Of a stretch of DNA of 64,000 bases, positions 43,144-50,960 are shown piece after piece. Each line of letters opens with the position of its first letter. The first letter of the stretch is position 1. A program made the position numbers and the translations under genes. The notes under the pieces are model-generated. The model saw only the letters and a list, made by a program, of their open reading frames with translations, made no database searches and was not told the origin of the DNA. Location: NCBI RefSeq assembly GCF_001278755.1, contig NZ_CP012601.1, forward strand, positions 806,001 through 870,000, read 5' to 3'. This stretch comes from Bacillus sp. FJAT-22090 (GTDB lineage: Bacteria; Bacillota; Bacilli; Bacillales_A; Planococcaceae).

Positions 43144-43506
43144 GTGGATAAGGAGATTATGAAAGGAAGTATTGATATTTTACTTCTTTCAATTATTAGT
43201 AGTAGAGATATGTATGGATATGAAATGGTCAAAACATTAAAGCAAAATAGTGGTGAGCTTTACAATATGGGCGAGGGAACCTTATATCCTGCTTTGAAAA
43301 GGCTAGAAAATAAAGAGTGGCTTCAGTCTTATTGGGATTATCCTGAATCAGGAGCAAGAAGAAAATACTATAGAATTACTGATGCTGGAAAAAAGGAGTT
43401 AGAGAGAAAATTACAAGAATGGCAGAAGGTAAGTAATTTAATTAAAACTTGTTCGGAGGGAATGGCATGGATAAAATCATTGAAACCTATATCAAACAAA
43501 TTGTAG
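43144..43506 (+). CDS. PadR-family transcriptional regulator
   Basis: 120 residues from GTG after GGTGAGG. Winged helix: SIDILLLSIISSRDMYGYEM, VKTLKQNSGELYNMGEGTLY, PALKRLENKEWLQSYWDYPE, SGARRKYYRITDAGKKELER. This is a canonical PadR. It overlaps the next gene by 40 bases, the usual PadR/HAAS operon arrangement, and probably represses that operon until a ligand binds. Confidence 0.92.
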   Translation: MDKEIMKGSIDILLLSIISSRDMYGYEMVKTLKQNSGELYNMGEGTLYPALKRLENKEWLQSYWDYPESGARRKYYRITDAGKKELERKLQEWQKVSNLIKTCSEGMAWIKSLKPISNKL

Positions 43507-44228
43507 AAGAACTAGACTGTGAAGAAAAAGAAAAAAGTGAAATAGCAGAAGAAATGAAAAGTCATTTAATTTTACTGAAGGGTGAGTATATTTTGGAAGG
43601 CTTTTCAGACGAAGATGCTACAAAAAAAGCAATACAAATTTTTGGTAGCAATAAAACTATAAAAGAAGGATTTCAACATTCCCTTTTTCCATATTACAAA
43701 ATTTTCAAGAAAGTAAATTGGTTTTTATTTGGATTGTATTCTATATTCTTACTTACTAATTTGCTATTCATAAGGATTTTATGGAGAATAATTAATTATA
43801 ACTCATCATTTAATAGGTACTTTTACTACCCAGAAGGCTCTACATTTTTTGATATAGATACTTGGATACGTAATTCCAATGTAATACCATTTAAAAGTAC
43901 TTATGGTTATATAATGGGTAGTGACAGATACAACTTCGATATTATTATGAATAATACAATAGGGAATATTTTACTTTTCGTTCCGCTTGGTATTTTTCTG
44001 CCTATTTTATTTAAGAAATATAAAACATTTTCACAAGTTTTTGTATTTGCCATGCTATTTAGTATTTCTATTGAGTTATTACAATTTTTCCTTCAAATTG
44101 GTCAGTTCGATATAGACGATATAATTTTAAATACAATGGGTAGTACAATAGGTTATTTCATTATAAAAATAATAGTGAAAATCCCTATGTTTTCTAGATG
44201 GAATGTATTTCGGAAAACAACAAGTTAA
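43467..44228 (+). CDS. HAAS domain fused to VanZ-like membrane domain
   Basis: 253 residues; ATG at 43,467 is six bases after GGAGGG, inside the PadR gene. Residues ~1-75 are the HAAS helical signalling domain (IKQIVEELDCEEKEKSEIAE, GFSDEDATKKAIQIFGS). Residues ~80-250 are membrane helices with the VanZ pattern IGNILLFVPLGIFLPILF, FSISIELLQFFLQIGQFDID and IILNTMGSTIGYFIIKI. VanZ-like proteins lower sensitivity to lipoglycopeptides in some species. HAAS couples to PadR partners. Together they form a regulated two-gene cassette. Confidence 0.85.
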   Translation: MDKIIETYIKQIVEELDCEEKEKSEIAEEMKSHLILLKGEYILEGFSDEDATKKAIQIFGSNKTIKEGFQHSLFPYYKIFKKVNWFLFGLYSIFLLTNLLFIRILWRIINYNSSFNRYFYYPEGSTFFDIDTWIRNSNVIPFKSTYGYIMGSDRYNFDIIMNNTIGNILLFVPLGIFLPILFKKYKTFSQVFVFAMLFSISIELLQFFLQIGQFDIDDIILNTMGSTIGYFIIKIIVKIPMFSRWNVFRKTTS

Positions 44229-44448
44229 AAGTTATATAGTGTTAATTCTTATTAAGATAAAATTATGGTAGTTGAATGGAATAAATAACAGACTCCATCC
44301 AAGTTACTCTTCAGATTAAAAAATAATTTAAGGCCCATAATTCATATGGACTACCGGGGGCGATTGTTCAATAAAGCAATCGCTATTTCACTACCATGGA
44401 AGAACCTAATTTTCTTTCATATTCTGTGGTGAAGCAGGGCTTCATGGA
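44229..44448 (+). other. Trailer region with a hairpin
   Basis: GCGATTG / CAATCGC stem (about 44,359-44,383) without a strong T-run. The bases before the following repeat, ATTCTGTGGTGAAGCAGGGC then TTCATGGATGGCTAACGGG, are echoed at 62,336-62,380, an extension shared by only these two copies. No gene. Confidence 0.5.
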
Positions 44449-44538
44449 TGGCTAACGGGTGCTTTAGTTAAAATTCATGGGGTTGCTTATGCAACTCTTT
44501 TTTCTTATTTAACTAAAGCAGTAGTTTAGTTGAACAAG
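44449..44538 (+). repeat. Cassette repeat, class S2
   Basis: TGGCTAACGGGTGCTTTAGT, hairpin GGGTTGCTTATGCAACTC with T-run, B site TTTAACTAAAGCAGTAGTTT then AGTTGAACAAG. Left arm of A replaced by the ATGGATGG extension. Confidence 0.88.
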
Positions 44539-44601
44539 CATTAGATTACATTGCATAAAAATGTTAATATTGGAAATGTATAGTATTTAGGGGGCGTAAC
44601 T

Positions 44602-45018
44602 GTGAGGTTAAATAAGATTTTAGGTATTATGTTTATTTTTTTGTCTCTGATCTTAAGTGCTTGTTCACAAGAAGGGAAAGAATATAAATTTCATGGAAAA
44701 AGTAACAACTGGATTGTTAAGTACGAAACTGAAATAAGTAATGAAAGAGAATGGGCAGATGTATCATTTGAATATATCGGTAAAGAACCAGTACCAGCGG
44801 TATTTGGGTATAACTTAAAGAGTTCATGGTTTGAAATTACAAGTAAAGAAGAAAGATTCAACCAACACGGTAAAAATATTAATTCTGGTAATAGTGAGTG
44901 TACAGGACCCCCATTAAACAATGAAAGTTGTGCAGTAATTATTGAAGAAGATGAACAGATGGAAGCAAATATAGAGTGGGACGGCAATTCTGAAGTTATT
45001 ATATTGAACAGAAAATAA
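44602..45018 (+). CDS. Lipoprotein of unknown function
   Basis: 138 residues from GTG after AGGGGGCG. Lipobox: IMFIFLSLILSAC, Cys at residue 21. Mature part begins EGKEYKFHGKSNNWIVKYET, then DVSFEYIGKEPVPAVFGYNL and a Cys pair (ECTGPPLNNESC). The architecture and the HGKSNNW / EGDFW element near the start recall the lipoprotein at 60,079, so both may belong to one loose family. Function unknown. Confidence 0.75.
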   Translation: MRLNKILGIMFIFLSLILSACSQEGKEYKFHGKSNNWIVKYETEISNEREWADVSFEYIGKEPVPAVFGYNLKSSWFEITSKEERFNQHGKNINSGNSECTGPPLNNESCAVIIEEDEQMEANIEWDGNSEVIILNRK

Positions 45019-45040
45019 AACTAAAGTTTGTGAAGTATGC

Positions 45041-45132
45041 TACTTAAACTAACGGGTGCTTTAGTTAAAGAACATTGAGCTGCTAAGACGGCTCTTTTTC
45101 TTGTTGAACTAACGGGGCAGGTAGTTTAAGAA
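45041..45132 (+). repeat. Cassette repeat, class S2
   Basis: TACTTAAACTAACGGGTGCT, hairpin GAGCTGCTAAGACGGCTC with T-run, B site TTGAACTAACGGGGCAGGTA then GTTTAAGAAGG. Complete. Confidence 0.88.
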
Positions 45133-45203
45133 GGAAATAATGAATGAAATGAAGAATGGTACAAGACAAGAGGTGTTTTTATGTTAAAAAAAACGGTGAG
45201 ATT

Positions 45204-45581
45204 TTGAGTAAGAAAGTAACTAGAATTTTAATCATATTTATTGTGCTTATTTGTGTGGTTTTCTTTGGAGCGTTTCTAAAAATAGAAAACACTAAAACTG
45301 AATATGAAAAGAGAGTGACTAGTTATCTAGTGGATGAAAAGGGATATGATAAGAAAGATATAAAATCTGTTGATGGAATATATGGAGTAAAGTTGCCTCC
45401 ATATTATGTAGTTGTAATTTTTGAAGATGAACCCTATGTAAGATATATCTATTTTGCTCATGCTGAGGTGATACAATTTGATTATATTCTCACAAATAAA
45501 GCAATAGAGATGAACATTAATAAATCTAAATTAAAAAATTATGATCCTTTAAGTGAAATTGATAAATATATAATAGAATAA
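45204..45581 (+). CDS. DUF3139 membrane-anchored protein
   Basis: 125 residues from TTG at 45,204, preceded by GGTGAG. An ATG at 45,181 with a better ribosome site (AAGAGGTG) opens another frame that stops after eight codons, so the start region may be damaged. One helix (RILIIFIVLICVVFFGAFL), then the DUF3139 pattern YLVDEKGYDKKDIKSVDGIY, PPYYVVVIFEDEPYVRYIYF. Surface-exposed small domain of unknown function. Confidence 0.75.
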   Translation: MSKKVTRILIIFIVLICVVFFGAFLKIENTKTEYEKRVTSYLVDEKGYDKKDIKSVDGIYGVKLPPYYVVVIFEDEPYVRYIYFAHAEVIQFDYILTNKAIEMNINKSKLKNYDPLSEIDKYIIE

Positions 45582-45600
45582 TTCCAATTCCATATACCAT

Positions 45601-45686
45601 AATTAAACTAACAGGCACCTTAGCAGAACCTTGTCAATAAACAGCCTATATTGTTATTAAATTATAGCAGCAGGTAAGTTTTTAAA
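45601..45686 (+). repeat. Decayed cassette repeat
   Basis: AATTAAACTAACAGGCACCT then TAGCAGAAC, no clear hairpin, then TATTAAATTATAGCAGCAGG then TAAGTT. Both sites are recognisable but heavily changed. Confidence 0.7.
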
Positions 45687-45742
45687 CCTTAACATGACTA
45701 CTTGATGAAATAACTAGTTTAAACAGTAAAGGAGTGAAAATA

Positions 45743-46027
45743 TTGAAAAAAAAGATTTATTCCTTCCTATCTGCATTATTCCTAATATTAATGGTTTCCC
45801 CTTTAATAGCAATATCTTTTTTAGGACAAAGGAGTGATGCATATCTTGAATTTATTTGGAATATAAGTTTTTACTTACCTATTATTTGGGGCTTCCTTGG
45901 ACTGTTATTTGGTGTAATAGGAGTTAAAGGTAATGTAAGAATTTCACTAGTCTTCGCGAATATAATTATTCTGTGCTTTTGGACCTTTATAACTTTTGCG
46001 GGTTTATATGGTTTTAAACAACCATAA
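45743..46027 (+). CDS. Small membrane protein
   Basis: 94 residues from TTG with AAAGGAG about nine bases upstream. Three helices: ~5-24 (YSFLSALFLILMVSPLIAIS), ~41-60 (LPIIWGFLGLLFGVIGV) and ~66-88 (ISLVFANIIILCFWTFITFA). Typical of DUF-type three-helix Bacillus proteins. No motif for function. Confidence 0.6.
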   Translation: MKKKIYSFLSALFLILMVSPLIAISFLGQRSDAYLEFIWNISFYLPIIWGFLGLLFGVIGVKGNVRISLVFANIIILCFWTFITFAGLYGFKQP

Positions 46028-46104
46028 GGGGTTCTTTGGTTAAATAATGCTGTCAGAAGAAAAGCATTATAGTTCTTCAAGTAAGGGGCAGTTTAGTTAA
46101 CAAG
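46020..46104 (+). repeat. Decayed cassette repeat overlapping the gene end
   Basis: ATAAGGGGTTCTTTGGTTAA is a worn A site that includes the stop codon of the membrane gene. AATGCTGTCAGAAGAAAAGC follows, then TTCAAGTAAGGGGCAGTTTA and GTTAACAAG as B site. Confidence 0.65.
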
Positions 46105-46137
46105 TATCCAAGTTTTAGTTTTACTCCATATATAAAT

Positions 46138-46227
46138 TGAATCTAACGGGTGCTTTAGTAAAGATTATAGGGTTGCTTAGGCAACTCTTTTACTTGTTGA
46201 ACTAACGCAGCGGGTTAGTTCAATAAG
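46138..46227 (+). repeat. Cassette repeat, class S2
   Basis: TGAATCTAACGGGTGCTTTA, hairpin GGGTTGCTTAGGCAACTC with T-run, B site TTGAACTAACGCAGCGGGTT then AGTTCAATAAGG. Complete, and only 33 bases after the previous B site, so the cassette between them is empty. Confidence 0.9.
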
Positions 46228-46341
46228 GAAAAAATTACATATATAAATCATGGGAATATATTGTTAAGATTTGAAAAGTCAAGTATTCTATGGGAAAAAT
46301 TAGTAAGAAGTGGTGAAAATGAAGAAACGTGAGGTACAAAG

Positions 46342-46704
46342 ATGCTTTGGAAAATTTATTTTTGGATAATGTTAGTTTTGTTGATAGTGTCAATGTTTTT
46401 AGAAAATGAATATGGTTGGGGAGAAACTGTATTAAGAATTGTGAGTACGATTATTGCCATTATTAACACAGTGGGATTTTATGGTTATGTATACAAGAAA
46501 CAATTCTATTCGCAATCTTTTTGGAAAATCATATTCATAGTTACTGTAATAGATGCAATTGTATCTTCACTTTATTATGGGTTTCAAGATGCTGAACTAG
46601 GAATAGAAGGAATTATTTTTGTTACGGTTTTCACGTTTATTATTATGTATCCTCTATTGCTAGGTTTATATAGATATGGATTCCAAAAGCAAAATTTAGC
46701 ATAG
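46342..46704 (+). CDS. Small membrane protein
   Basis: 120 residues, ATG after GAGGTACAAAG. Four hydrophobic segments: IYFWIMLVLLIVSMFL, IVSTIIAIINTVGFYGYVY, WKIIFIVTVIDAIVSSLYYG and GIIFVTVFTFIIMYPLLLGL. Short loops, basic C-terminus. Unknown family. Confidence 0.62.
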   Translation: MLWKIYFWIMLVLLIVSMFLENEYGWGETVLRIVSTIIAIINTVGFYGYVYKKQFYSQSFWKIIFIVTVIDAIVSSLYYGFQDAELGIEGIIFVTVFTFIIMYPLLLGLYRYGFQKQNLA

Positions 46705-46762
46705 TGATTTCTCGTTAAGTTTTAATGGTCAAAGCAATTATGTTAGTTAAAGTTGGAAATTC

Positions 46763-46840
46763 TTCTTCAACTAACGGGTGCTTTACTTCAAGAAGGAGTA
46801 AAGCTTTTTTCTTATTGAACTAAAGAGGCAGTGAAGAATA
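46763..46840 (+). repeat. Cassette repeat, class S1
   Basis: TTCTTCAACTAACGGGTGCT, stem GCTTTACT / AGTAAAGC with T-run, B site TTGAACTAAAGAGGCAGTGA; the right arm of B is largely deleted. Confidence 0.85.
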
Positions 46841-46885
46841 TGAATTTTGCATAACTAGAATGAAATACAACGGAGAGGTGATAAT

Positions 46886-47322
46886 GTGAAAGATAATATA
46901 AAATGTGTAGGGTGTAGTTTATCTAATAAAATTGCACCTGTGAATGTAGTCTACGAGAATGATTTTATTTGTTGCATTTTAGACCACGACCCATTTAATG
47001 AAGGACACGTTATGATAATCCCAATAGAGCATTTTGAAGATGTTGATGAACTGGATATAGAAACTGCAAATGCAGTTATGCAGGCAGCAAGATTACTTTC
47101 AAAGGTTATAAGGGCACTATATAAACCTGATGGGGTAACAATATGTCAAAATGGTGGAATATTTAGCGAACTAACTCATTTTCATATGCACGTAGTACCT
47201 AGGTAAAACATCAGTCATTTGCTGACTTCTACTTAAAAGTACCTTTAAACAATGAAAATGTAAAAAATAAATTGTTAATTACAAGGAATGAATTTGTAGA
47301 GGCTATAAAAAGATTAATATAA
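46886..47322 (+). pseudogene. HIT-family gene with a one-base frameshift
   Basis: GTG start after GAGAGGTGATAAT. The N-terminal part is complete: CVGCSLSNKIAPVNVVYEND, FICCILDHDPFNEGHVMIIP, then the triad HFHMHVVPR. At 47,203-47,207 the other HIT copy has GGTATAAACA while this one has GGTAAAACA. The lost T shifts the frame into an immediate stop, and the old frame continues with SFADFY-type codons to TAA 47,320. The two HIT cassettes are thus broken in different ways. Confidence 0.85.
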
Positions 47323-47325
47323 GTC

Positions 47326-47408
47326 TTGTTCAACTAACGGGTGCTTTACTTCAAGAAGGATTAAAGCATTTTTTCTTATTGAATTAACGCGGCAAATAAT
47401 TGAATAAA
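47326..47408 (+). repeat. Cassette repeat, class S1
   Basis: TTGTTCAACTAACGGGTGCT, stem GCTTTACT / GATTAAAGC with T-run, B site TTGAATTAACGCGGCAAATA then ATTGAATAAAG. Confidence 0.88.
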
Positions 47409-47454
47409 GAAGATTGAAAGGAAAGTAATTCACAAAAAAAGGGAGGTATAAAAG

Positions 47455-47685
47455 GTGGACTTATTACTCTGGATAACTATTGCTTTCATAATAACCGGAT
47501 TTGTTGTTCTCATTTCTATGAAAAAAGGTATGGAAAGTAAGCTTGCTTTTATAACAGCAAATATGGAAGGCGAGGAAAGTTCAACAAAAGCTAAATCCAT
47601 AATTTGGTGGATAGTGAGTACCACAGCTTGGGGAATAGTGAGTATGATTCTTATTGTTTGGTGTTTTCATAATTACTTTGGATAA
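47455..47685 (+). CDS. Small two-helix membrane protein
   Basis: 76 residues from GTG after GGGAGG. Helix 1: LLWITIAFIITGFVVLISM. A charged middle follows (KKGMESKLAFITANMEGEES). Helix 2: IIWWIVSTTAWGIVSMILIV. No recognised family. Confidence 0.6.
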   Translation: MDLLLWITIAFIITGFVVLISMKKGMESKLAFITANMEGEESSTKAKSIIWWIVSTTAWGIVSMILIVWCFHNYFG

Positions 47686-47700
47686 CTGTTGTTTCAAATG

Positions 47701-47767
47701 TACTTAAACAAACGTCGTGCGTTAGTCAAATAGAGCAACGTTTTTAAGACGTTGCTCTATTTACATT
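47701..47767 (+). repeat. Decayed A site plus terminator
   Basis: ACTTAAACAAACGTCGTGCG then TTAGTC is a changed A site; AGAGCAACG-tttttaaga-CGTTGCTCT with TATTTA is a strong terminator. The B site belonging to it would be at 47,948, but 180 bases of foreign sequence lie between. Confidence 0.7.
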
Positions 47768-47898
47768 TAAAAGTACTTCTGATAATACTCTTTCCTTCGC
47801 CTCCTGCTTAATAAAGCATAGATCCTTGTGGTTTCACTTTTCTCATGCCCCATTAGACTTTGTATGACTTCAATAGGAGCTCCATTATTCAACAAATA
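47767..47898 (-). pseudogene. C-terminal remnant of a tyrosine recombinase (integrase)
   Basis: On the minus strand 43 codons read LLNNGAPIEVIQSLMGHEKS, then ETTRIYALLSRRRRKEYYQK, YF, stop. This is the end of a phage/Xer/integron-type tyrosine recombinase: the L-x-G-H motif (MGHEK) carries the catalytic His and TTRIYA the nucleophilic Tyr. The frame upstream of it is closed by a stop and shows no R-box, so only the extreme C-terminus remains. It lies inside a split cassette repeat. Whether it descends from the recombinase that served this array cannot be told. Confidence 0.8.
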
Positions 47899-47947
47899 TT
47901 AAAGGGATTATTGCCGACTTAATAGAATTATAGACATAATGAGTGAT

Positions 47948-47978
47948 TTTACTAACGCAGCAGGTTAGTTTAAGAAGA
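47948..47978 (+). repeat. B site separated from its A site
   Basis: TTTTACTAACGCAGCAGGTT then AGTTTAAGAAG. Normal core and right arm; the left arm is changed. Confidence 0.8.
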
Positions 47979-48052
47979 GAATAGGAGTTTTTATGTCGCA
48001 TTTGACACAAAAAGAGTAATAAAAAACCCTACATCAAATGTAAGGCCAGGAA

Positions 48053-48175
48053 CTATTTCTTTTCAAGTTCTTCTATTCTTTTTTGTAATTTTTTCAGTCT
48101 ATATTCATTGCCGACAGAAGAACCAAGTCCAGCTACAGCAAAGCCAAAAGCAATATAAACAAGATAATTTTCCAT
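48053..48175 (-). CDS. Small membrane/coiled protein (40 residues)
   Basis: Minus-strand frame of 40 codons with an excellent ribosome site (TTAGGTGGTGTCTTA before ATG). Residues 3-20 form a hydrophobic helix (NYLVYIAFGFAVAGLGSS). Residues 24-40 form a charged helix (NEYRLKKLQKRIEELEKK) with heptad spacing. It resembles the small XhlA/holin-like or type I toxin-like peptides of Bacillus, but this is only a resemblance. It runs against the array direction. Confidence 0.6.
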   Translation of the reverse strand: MENYLVYIAFGFAVAGLGSSVGNEYRLKKLQKRIEELEKK

Positions 48176-48237
48176 TAAGACACCACCTAATATTTGTTAA
48201 TTTAACTGTATAGTAAATATCTTGACTATACAAGATG

Positions 48238-48320
48238 CTTATTCAACTAACTGGTGCTTTATTTCAAGAAGGAGAAAAGCCTTTTTCTTGTTGAACTAAA
48301 GGAGCAGGTTAGTGAAAGAA
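48238..48320 (+). repeat. Cassette repeat, class S1
   Basis: CTTATTCAACTAACTGGTGC, stem GCTTTATTTCAAGAAGGAGA with AAAGCC and T-run, B site TTGAACTAAAGGAGCAGGTT then AGTGAAAGAAG. Confidence 0.88.
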
Positions 48321-48383
48321 GAAATATAAATCTATAATAAATCAATGATTTGTTCTCAAAATTTAATGAACAGAGGCGAGAAA

Positions 48384-49298
48384 ATGATTGAAACACTATT
48401 AAAGCAGATTCCTGTAATAAGCAATTGTAAGGACGTTATTCAAATTAAAAAAGGGTTTTCCCCAGATGAAAAATATCTAATACATATGAATGATGGAAAC
48501 CAAAAGTTACTTCTTAGAACTTTTAAGTTAGAAGAGATTGAATCGAAAAAGAAAGAATATTCTATTCTAGAAAAGATGCAGGAATATAACGTTACTTGTT
48601 CACAGCCGATTTCTATGGGACAGGTAGGGAGTCGGGGGTACATAATCACATCATACATCGAGGGTAAAGATGCCGAGGAAGAAATCCAAAAATACTCAGA
48701 ACAAGAGCAATTTAATATTGGCTTTGAAGCTGGGAAAGAATTGAGGAAAATCCATCAGTTTGCGGCTCCAAGTCATGTCACTTCGTGGCATTCAAGGAAA
48801 GAGGAAAAACATAAGAATTATATTGATGCTTATTTAGCGTGTGGAATTAGAGTTGAAAATGACCATAAAATAATGAATTTTATTGAAGAAAATATACACC
48901 TCATGAAAGAACGTCCGAACGTGTTTCAACATGATGATTTTCATGTTGGAAATATCATTGTAAATAATAAAAAATTCGCGGGAGTTATAGATTTTAACCG
49001 GTATGATTGGGGCGATCCTATTCATGAATTTCTTAAAATTGGTATCTTCAGTCGGGAAGTAAGCATTCCTTTTTCAATTGGACAAATAAGGGGTTATTTT
49101 AATAATACTGAACCCGATGAATATTTTTGGAGGCTATATTCACTTTATCTAGCAATGTGTGTCTTCTCTACTGTAATATGGACCTTAAAAACTGTTCCAG
49201 ACAACATAAATGATATGTTAGGTAAAGTTTACACTTTTTTAGAAGATCATGATTACTTTAGTAAATTAAAACCTAAATGGTATACAGAAGAGATATAA
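48384..49298 (+). CDS. APH-family phosphotransferase
   Basis: 304 residues; ATG at 48,384 after GAGGCGAG. ATP-binding Lys region QKLLLRTFKLEE, hinge YIITSYIEGKDAEEE, catalytic VFQHDDFHVGNIIV (His-x-Asp-x4-Asn) and GVIDFNRYDWGDPIHEF with the metal Asp. Length and order match the aminoglycoside 3'-phosphotransferase-like branch. Substrate unproven. It is a single-gene cassette between two S1 repeats. Confidence 0.88.
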   Translation: MIETLLKQIPVISNCKDVIQIKKGFSPDEKYLIHMNDGNQKLLLRTFKLEEIESKKKEYSILEKMQEYNVTCSQPISMGQVGSRGYIITSYIEGKDAEEEIQKYSEQEQFNIGFEAGKELRKIHQFAAPSHVTSWHSRKEEKHKNYIDAYLACGIRVENDHKIMNFIEENIHLMKERPNVFQHDDFHVGNIIVNNKKFAGVIDFNRYDWGDPIHEFLKIGIFSREVSIPFSIGQIRGYFNNTEPDEYFWRLYSLYLAMCVFSTVIWTLKTVPDNINDMLGKVYTFLEDHDYFSKLKPKWYTEEI

Positions 49299-49390
49299 GC
49301 TTGAAATTCTTTTTTTATTGTGAAGGATTATAATTAAAGTAAATGGTGCAAGTTGAAGTTCAGTAAATATGATAGGGTTTGTGAAAGGTT

Positions 49391-49470
49391 TCACTTAAAC
49401 TAACGGGTGCTTTATTTCAAGAAGGAGTAAAACCTTTTTCTTGTTGAACTAAAGGTGCAGTTTAGTTCAA
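49391..49470 (+). repeat. Cassette repeat, class S1
   Basis: Preceded by GTTTGTGAAAGGTTTCACTT, a full GTGAAA/TTTCAC palindrome. A site TTAAACTAACGGGTGCTTTA, stem closed by GGAGTAAAACC with T-run, B site TTGAACTAAAGGTGCAGTTT then AGTTCAA. Confidence 0.9.
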
Positions 49471-49518
49471 AATCAATTAGGGATATGTGGTAACAAATAT
49501 GCAAAGGGGTGCACAAAA

Positions 49519-49968
49519 ATGAAGGATATTTTTAATCAATCGCACGCAGAGGAAATTTTAAACCGAATTGACAATTTAAGCCGAAATTCAAAACCGCAAT
49601 GGGGTAAAATGGATGTTGCCAAAATGCTGGCACATTGTTCATCCTTTCAAGACATTGCAATGGGAAATGCTTATCCTCCGAGAGGTTGGTTAGGGATATT
49701 AATTGGGAAGTTTGTGAAACCAATTTTTTATAATGACAAGCCCTTAGCAAAAAACATGTCAACAATCCCTACTATTTTGATTGTAGATGAAAAAGAATTT
49801 GAAACAGAAAAGAAAAAATTAAAACAAAAAATTATAACATTTCAAAGTAATGGTCCTCAGAAGTGTACAAATCATCCACATCCTTTTTTCGGTAAACTTA
49901 CTTCCGAGGAATGGGGAAAAGGAATTTATAAGCACCTTGATCATCATTTAAAACAGTTTGGTGTTTAG
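49519..49968 (+). CDS. DUF1569 (DinB-like) protein
   Basis: 149 residues, ATG after AAAGGGGTG. It starts with AEEILNRIDNLSRNSKPQWG, then KMDVAKMLAHCSSFQDIAMG with the conserved His, and ends HPFFGKLTSEEWGKGIYKHL then DHHLKQFG with the metal-like His cluster. Members of this family are DinB-fold, possibly metal-dependent proteins of unknown substrate. Confidence 0.82.
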   Translation: MKDIFNQSHAEEILNRIDNLSRNSKPQWGKMDVAKMLAHCSSFQDIAMGNAYPPRGWLGILIGKFVKPIFYNDKPLAKNMSTIPTILIVDEKEFETEKKKLKQKIITFQSNGPQKCTNHPHPFFGKLTSEEWGKGIYKHLDHHLKQFGV

Positions 49969-49987
49969 TAAACCAAAGTGGAGATTT

Positions 49988-50076
49988 TTTACTAACGGGT
50001 GCTTTAGTTGAAGAACACGAACTGCTTTAGCGGTTTTTTTCTTATTGAACTGTCGGAGTAGGTACTGTCGAATAAT
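49988..50076 (+). repeat. Cassette repeat, class S2
   Basis: TTTACTAACGGGTGCTTTAG then TTGAAGAAC, hairpin GAACTGCTTTAGCGGTTT with T-run, B site TTATTGAACTGTCGGAGTAG then GTACTGTCGAATAATG (changed core and arms). Confidence 0.82.
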
Positions 50077-50091
50077 GGGAGGCTGTTGGAT

Positions 50092-50574
50092 TTGAAATAT
50101 AAAACAGTTCTATTCTGTTTATTAGTATTTGTTCTTTTATTTATATTAGCTATGTTACTACCTTTTTTACAAGAGCCTGATGTTTATCAAAATTATGAAA
50201 AAGGCGTTACAATAGAGATAAATAATTTAAGTGGAAGTGACCTAGCCAATCTTAATTTTTCATACGGTTATGTAGAGGATACAGACACATTCTATAAAGA
50301 AATAGGCAATATAGAACGATTAAAACCTGGGAATACCTCAATAATAAAAACAAAAAAAAATAAAAATTTAAATAATAGAGGAAGGGATACAAGCATTTAC
50401 ATGAACTATAAGCTTTTAAATGGTTTTGAAATAAATGAAAATTTGGTATACTTTAATCCTCCTCAACCAGATAAAATCGTTCTTATAATTAATATTAATC
50501 AAATAGATAGCTATGGAAATATAGATTATGATATAAGAGGCTTTGATGGAGTACGATCATTTCCATCTTACTAA
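50092..50574 (+). CDS. Membrane-anchored protein of unknown function
   Basis: 160 residues. TTG at 50,092 is nine bases after GGGAGG; a TTG two codons earlier is too close. The N-terminal helix is VLFCLLVFVLLFILAMLLPF. The rest is outside the cell, with VTIEINNLSGSDLANLNFSY and DKIVLIININQIDSYGNIDY, a beta-sandwich-like composition. No domain recognised. Confidence 0.65.
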   Translation: MKYKTVLFCLLVFVLLFILAMLLPFLQEPDVYQNYEKGVTIEINNLSGSDLANLNFSYGYVEDTDTFYKEIGNIERLKPGNTSIIKTKKNKNLNNRGRDTSIYMNYKLLNGFEINENLVYFNPPQPDKIVLIININQIDSYGNIDYDIRGFDGVRSFPSY

Positions 50575-50760
50575 GAATAGCTGTCGAGTAACCCCTTTTT
50601 CTTTTTTGAAATGCTATTCTTGGCAGGAGATAAATTAAACCCTTAACTTCATCCCATCAGCTTTGTAAATTGCTACTTTTCTAAGCATAGTGAAATCGCT
50701 AAAGTTAATGCTGTATAACTCTCAAAAATAATTGCGCACGTTATTTATAATATTTTTATT
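50575..50760 (+). other. Gene-free stretch
   Basis: ACTAAGAATAGCTGTCGAGT then AACCCCTTTTTC looks like a worn terminator. TTATTATTTTTATTGAACTAA at the right end reads as the left arm of a B site and runs straight into the exporter remnant. Nothing else is recognisable. Confidence 0.45.
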
Positions 50761-50943
50761 GAACTAAACACAACAACTATATCTATGAGTATCTTAGGTG
50801 AGCCAATTGGAGCAACCATTTTAGCAGTACTTCTTTTAGGTGAACCTATTATAACCTTACAAATTGTTGGTGGTTTCTTTGTCCTGATAGGTGTTTTTTT
50901 GTTTTTAATTCAGCAAAATAAAATTAATTCCAAAAAATCATGA
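50761..50943 (+). pseudogene. 3' remnant of an EamA/DMT-type transporter gene
   Basis: Sixty codons read TTTISMSILGEPIGATILAV, LLLGEPIITLQIVGGFFVLI, GVFLFLIQQNKINSKKS and stop. The SILGEPIGATILA segment is the hallmark of the last two helices of EamA-type drug/metabolite exporters, whose full length is ~300 residues. The 5' part is replaced by TTATTGAACTAA, the left arm of a cassette B site, so the truncation joint coincides with the repeat. Confidence 0.8.
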
Positions 50944-50960
50944 GAGTTTGTGAAAGGATG

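Noticed and set aside
47876-47900. The end of the recombinase remnant (ATTATTCAACAAATATT on the + strand) as a cassette A-site left arm.
   Set aside because: The match TTATTCAAC is explained by the codons for Leu-Leu-Asn-Asn. The rest of the site is absent, so it is probably chance.
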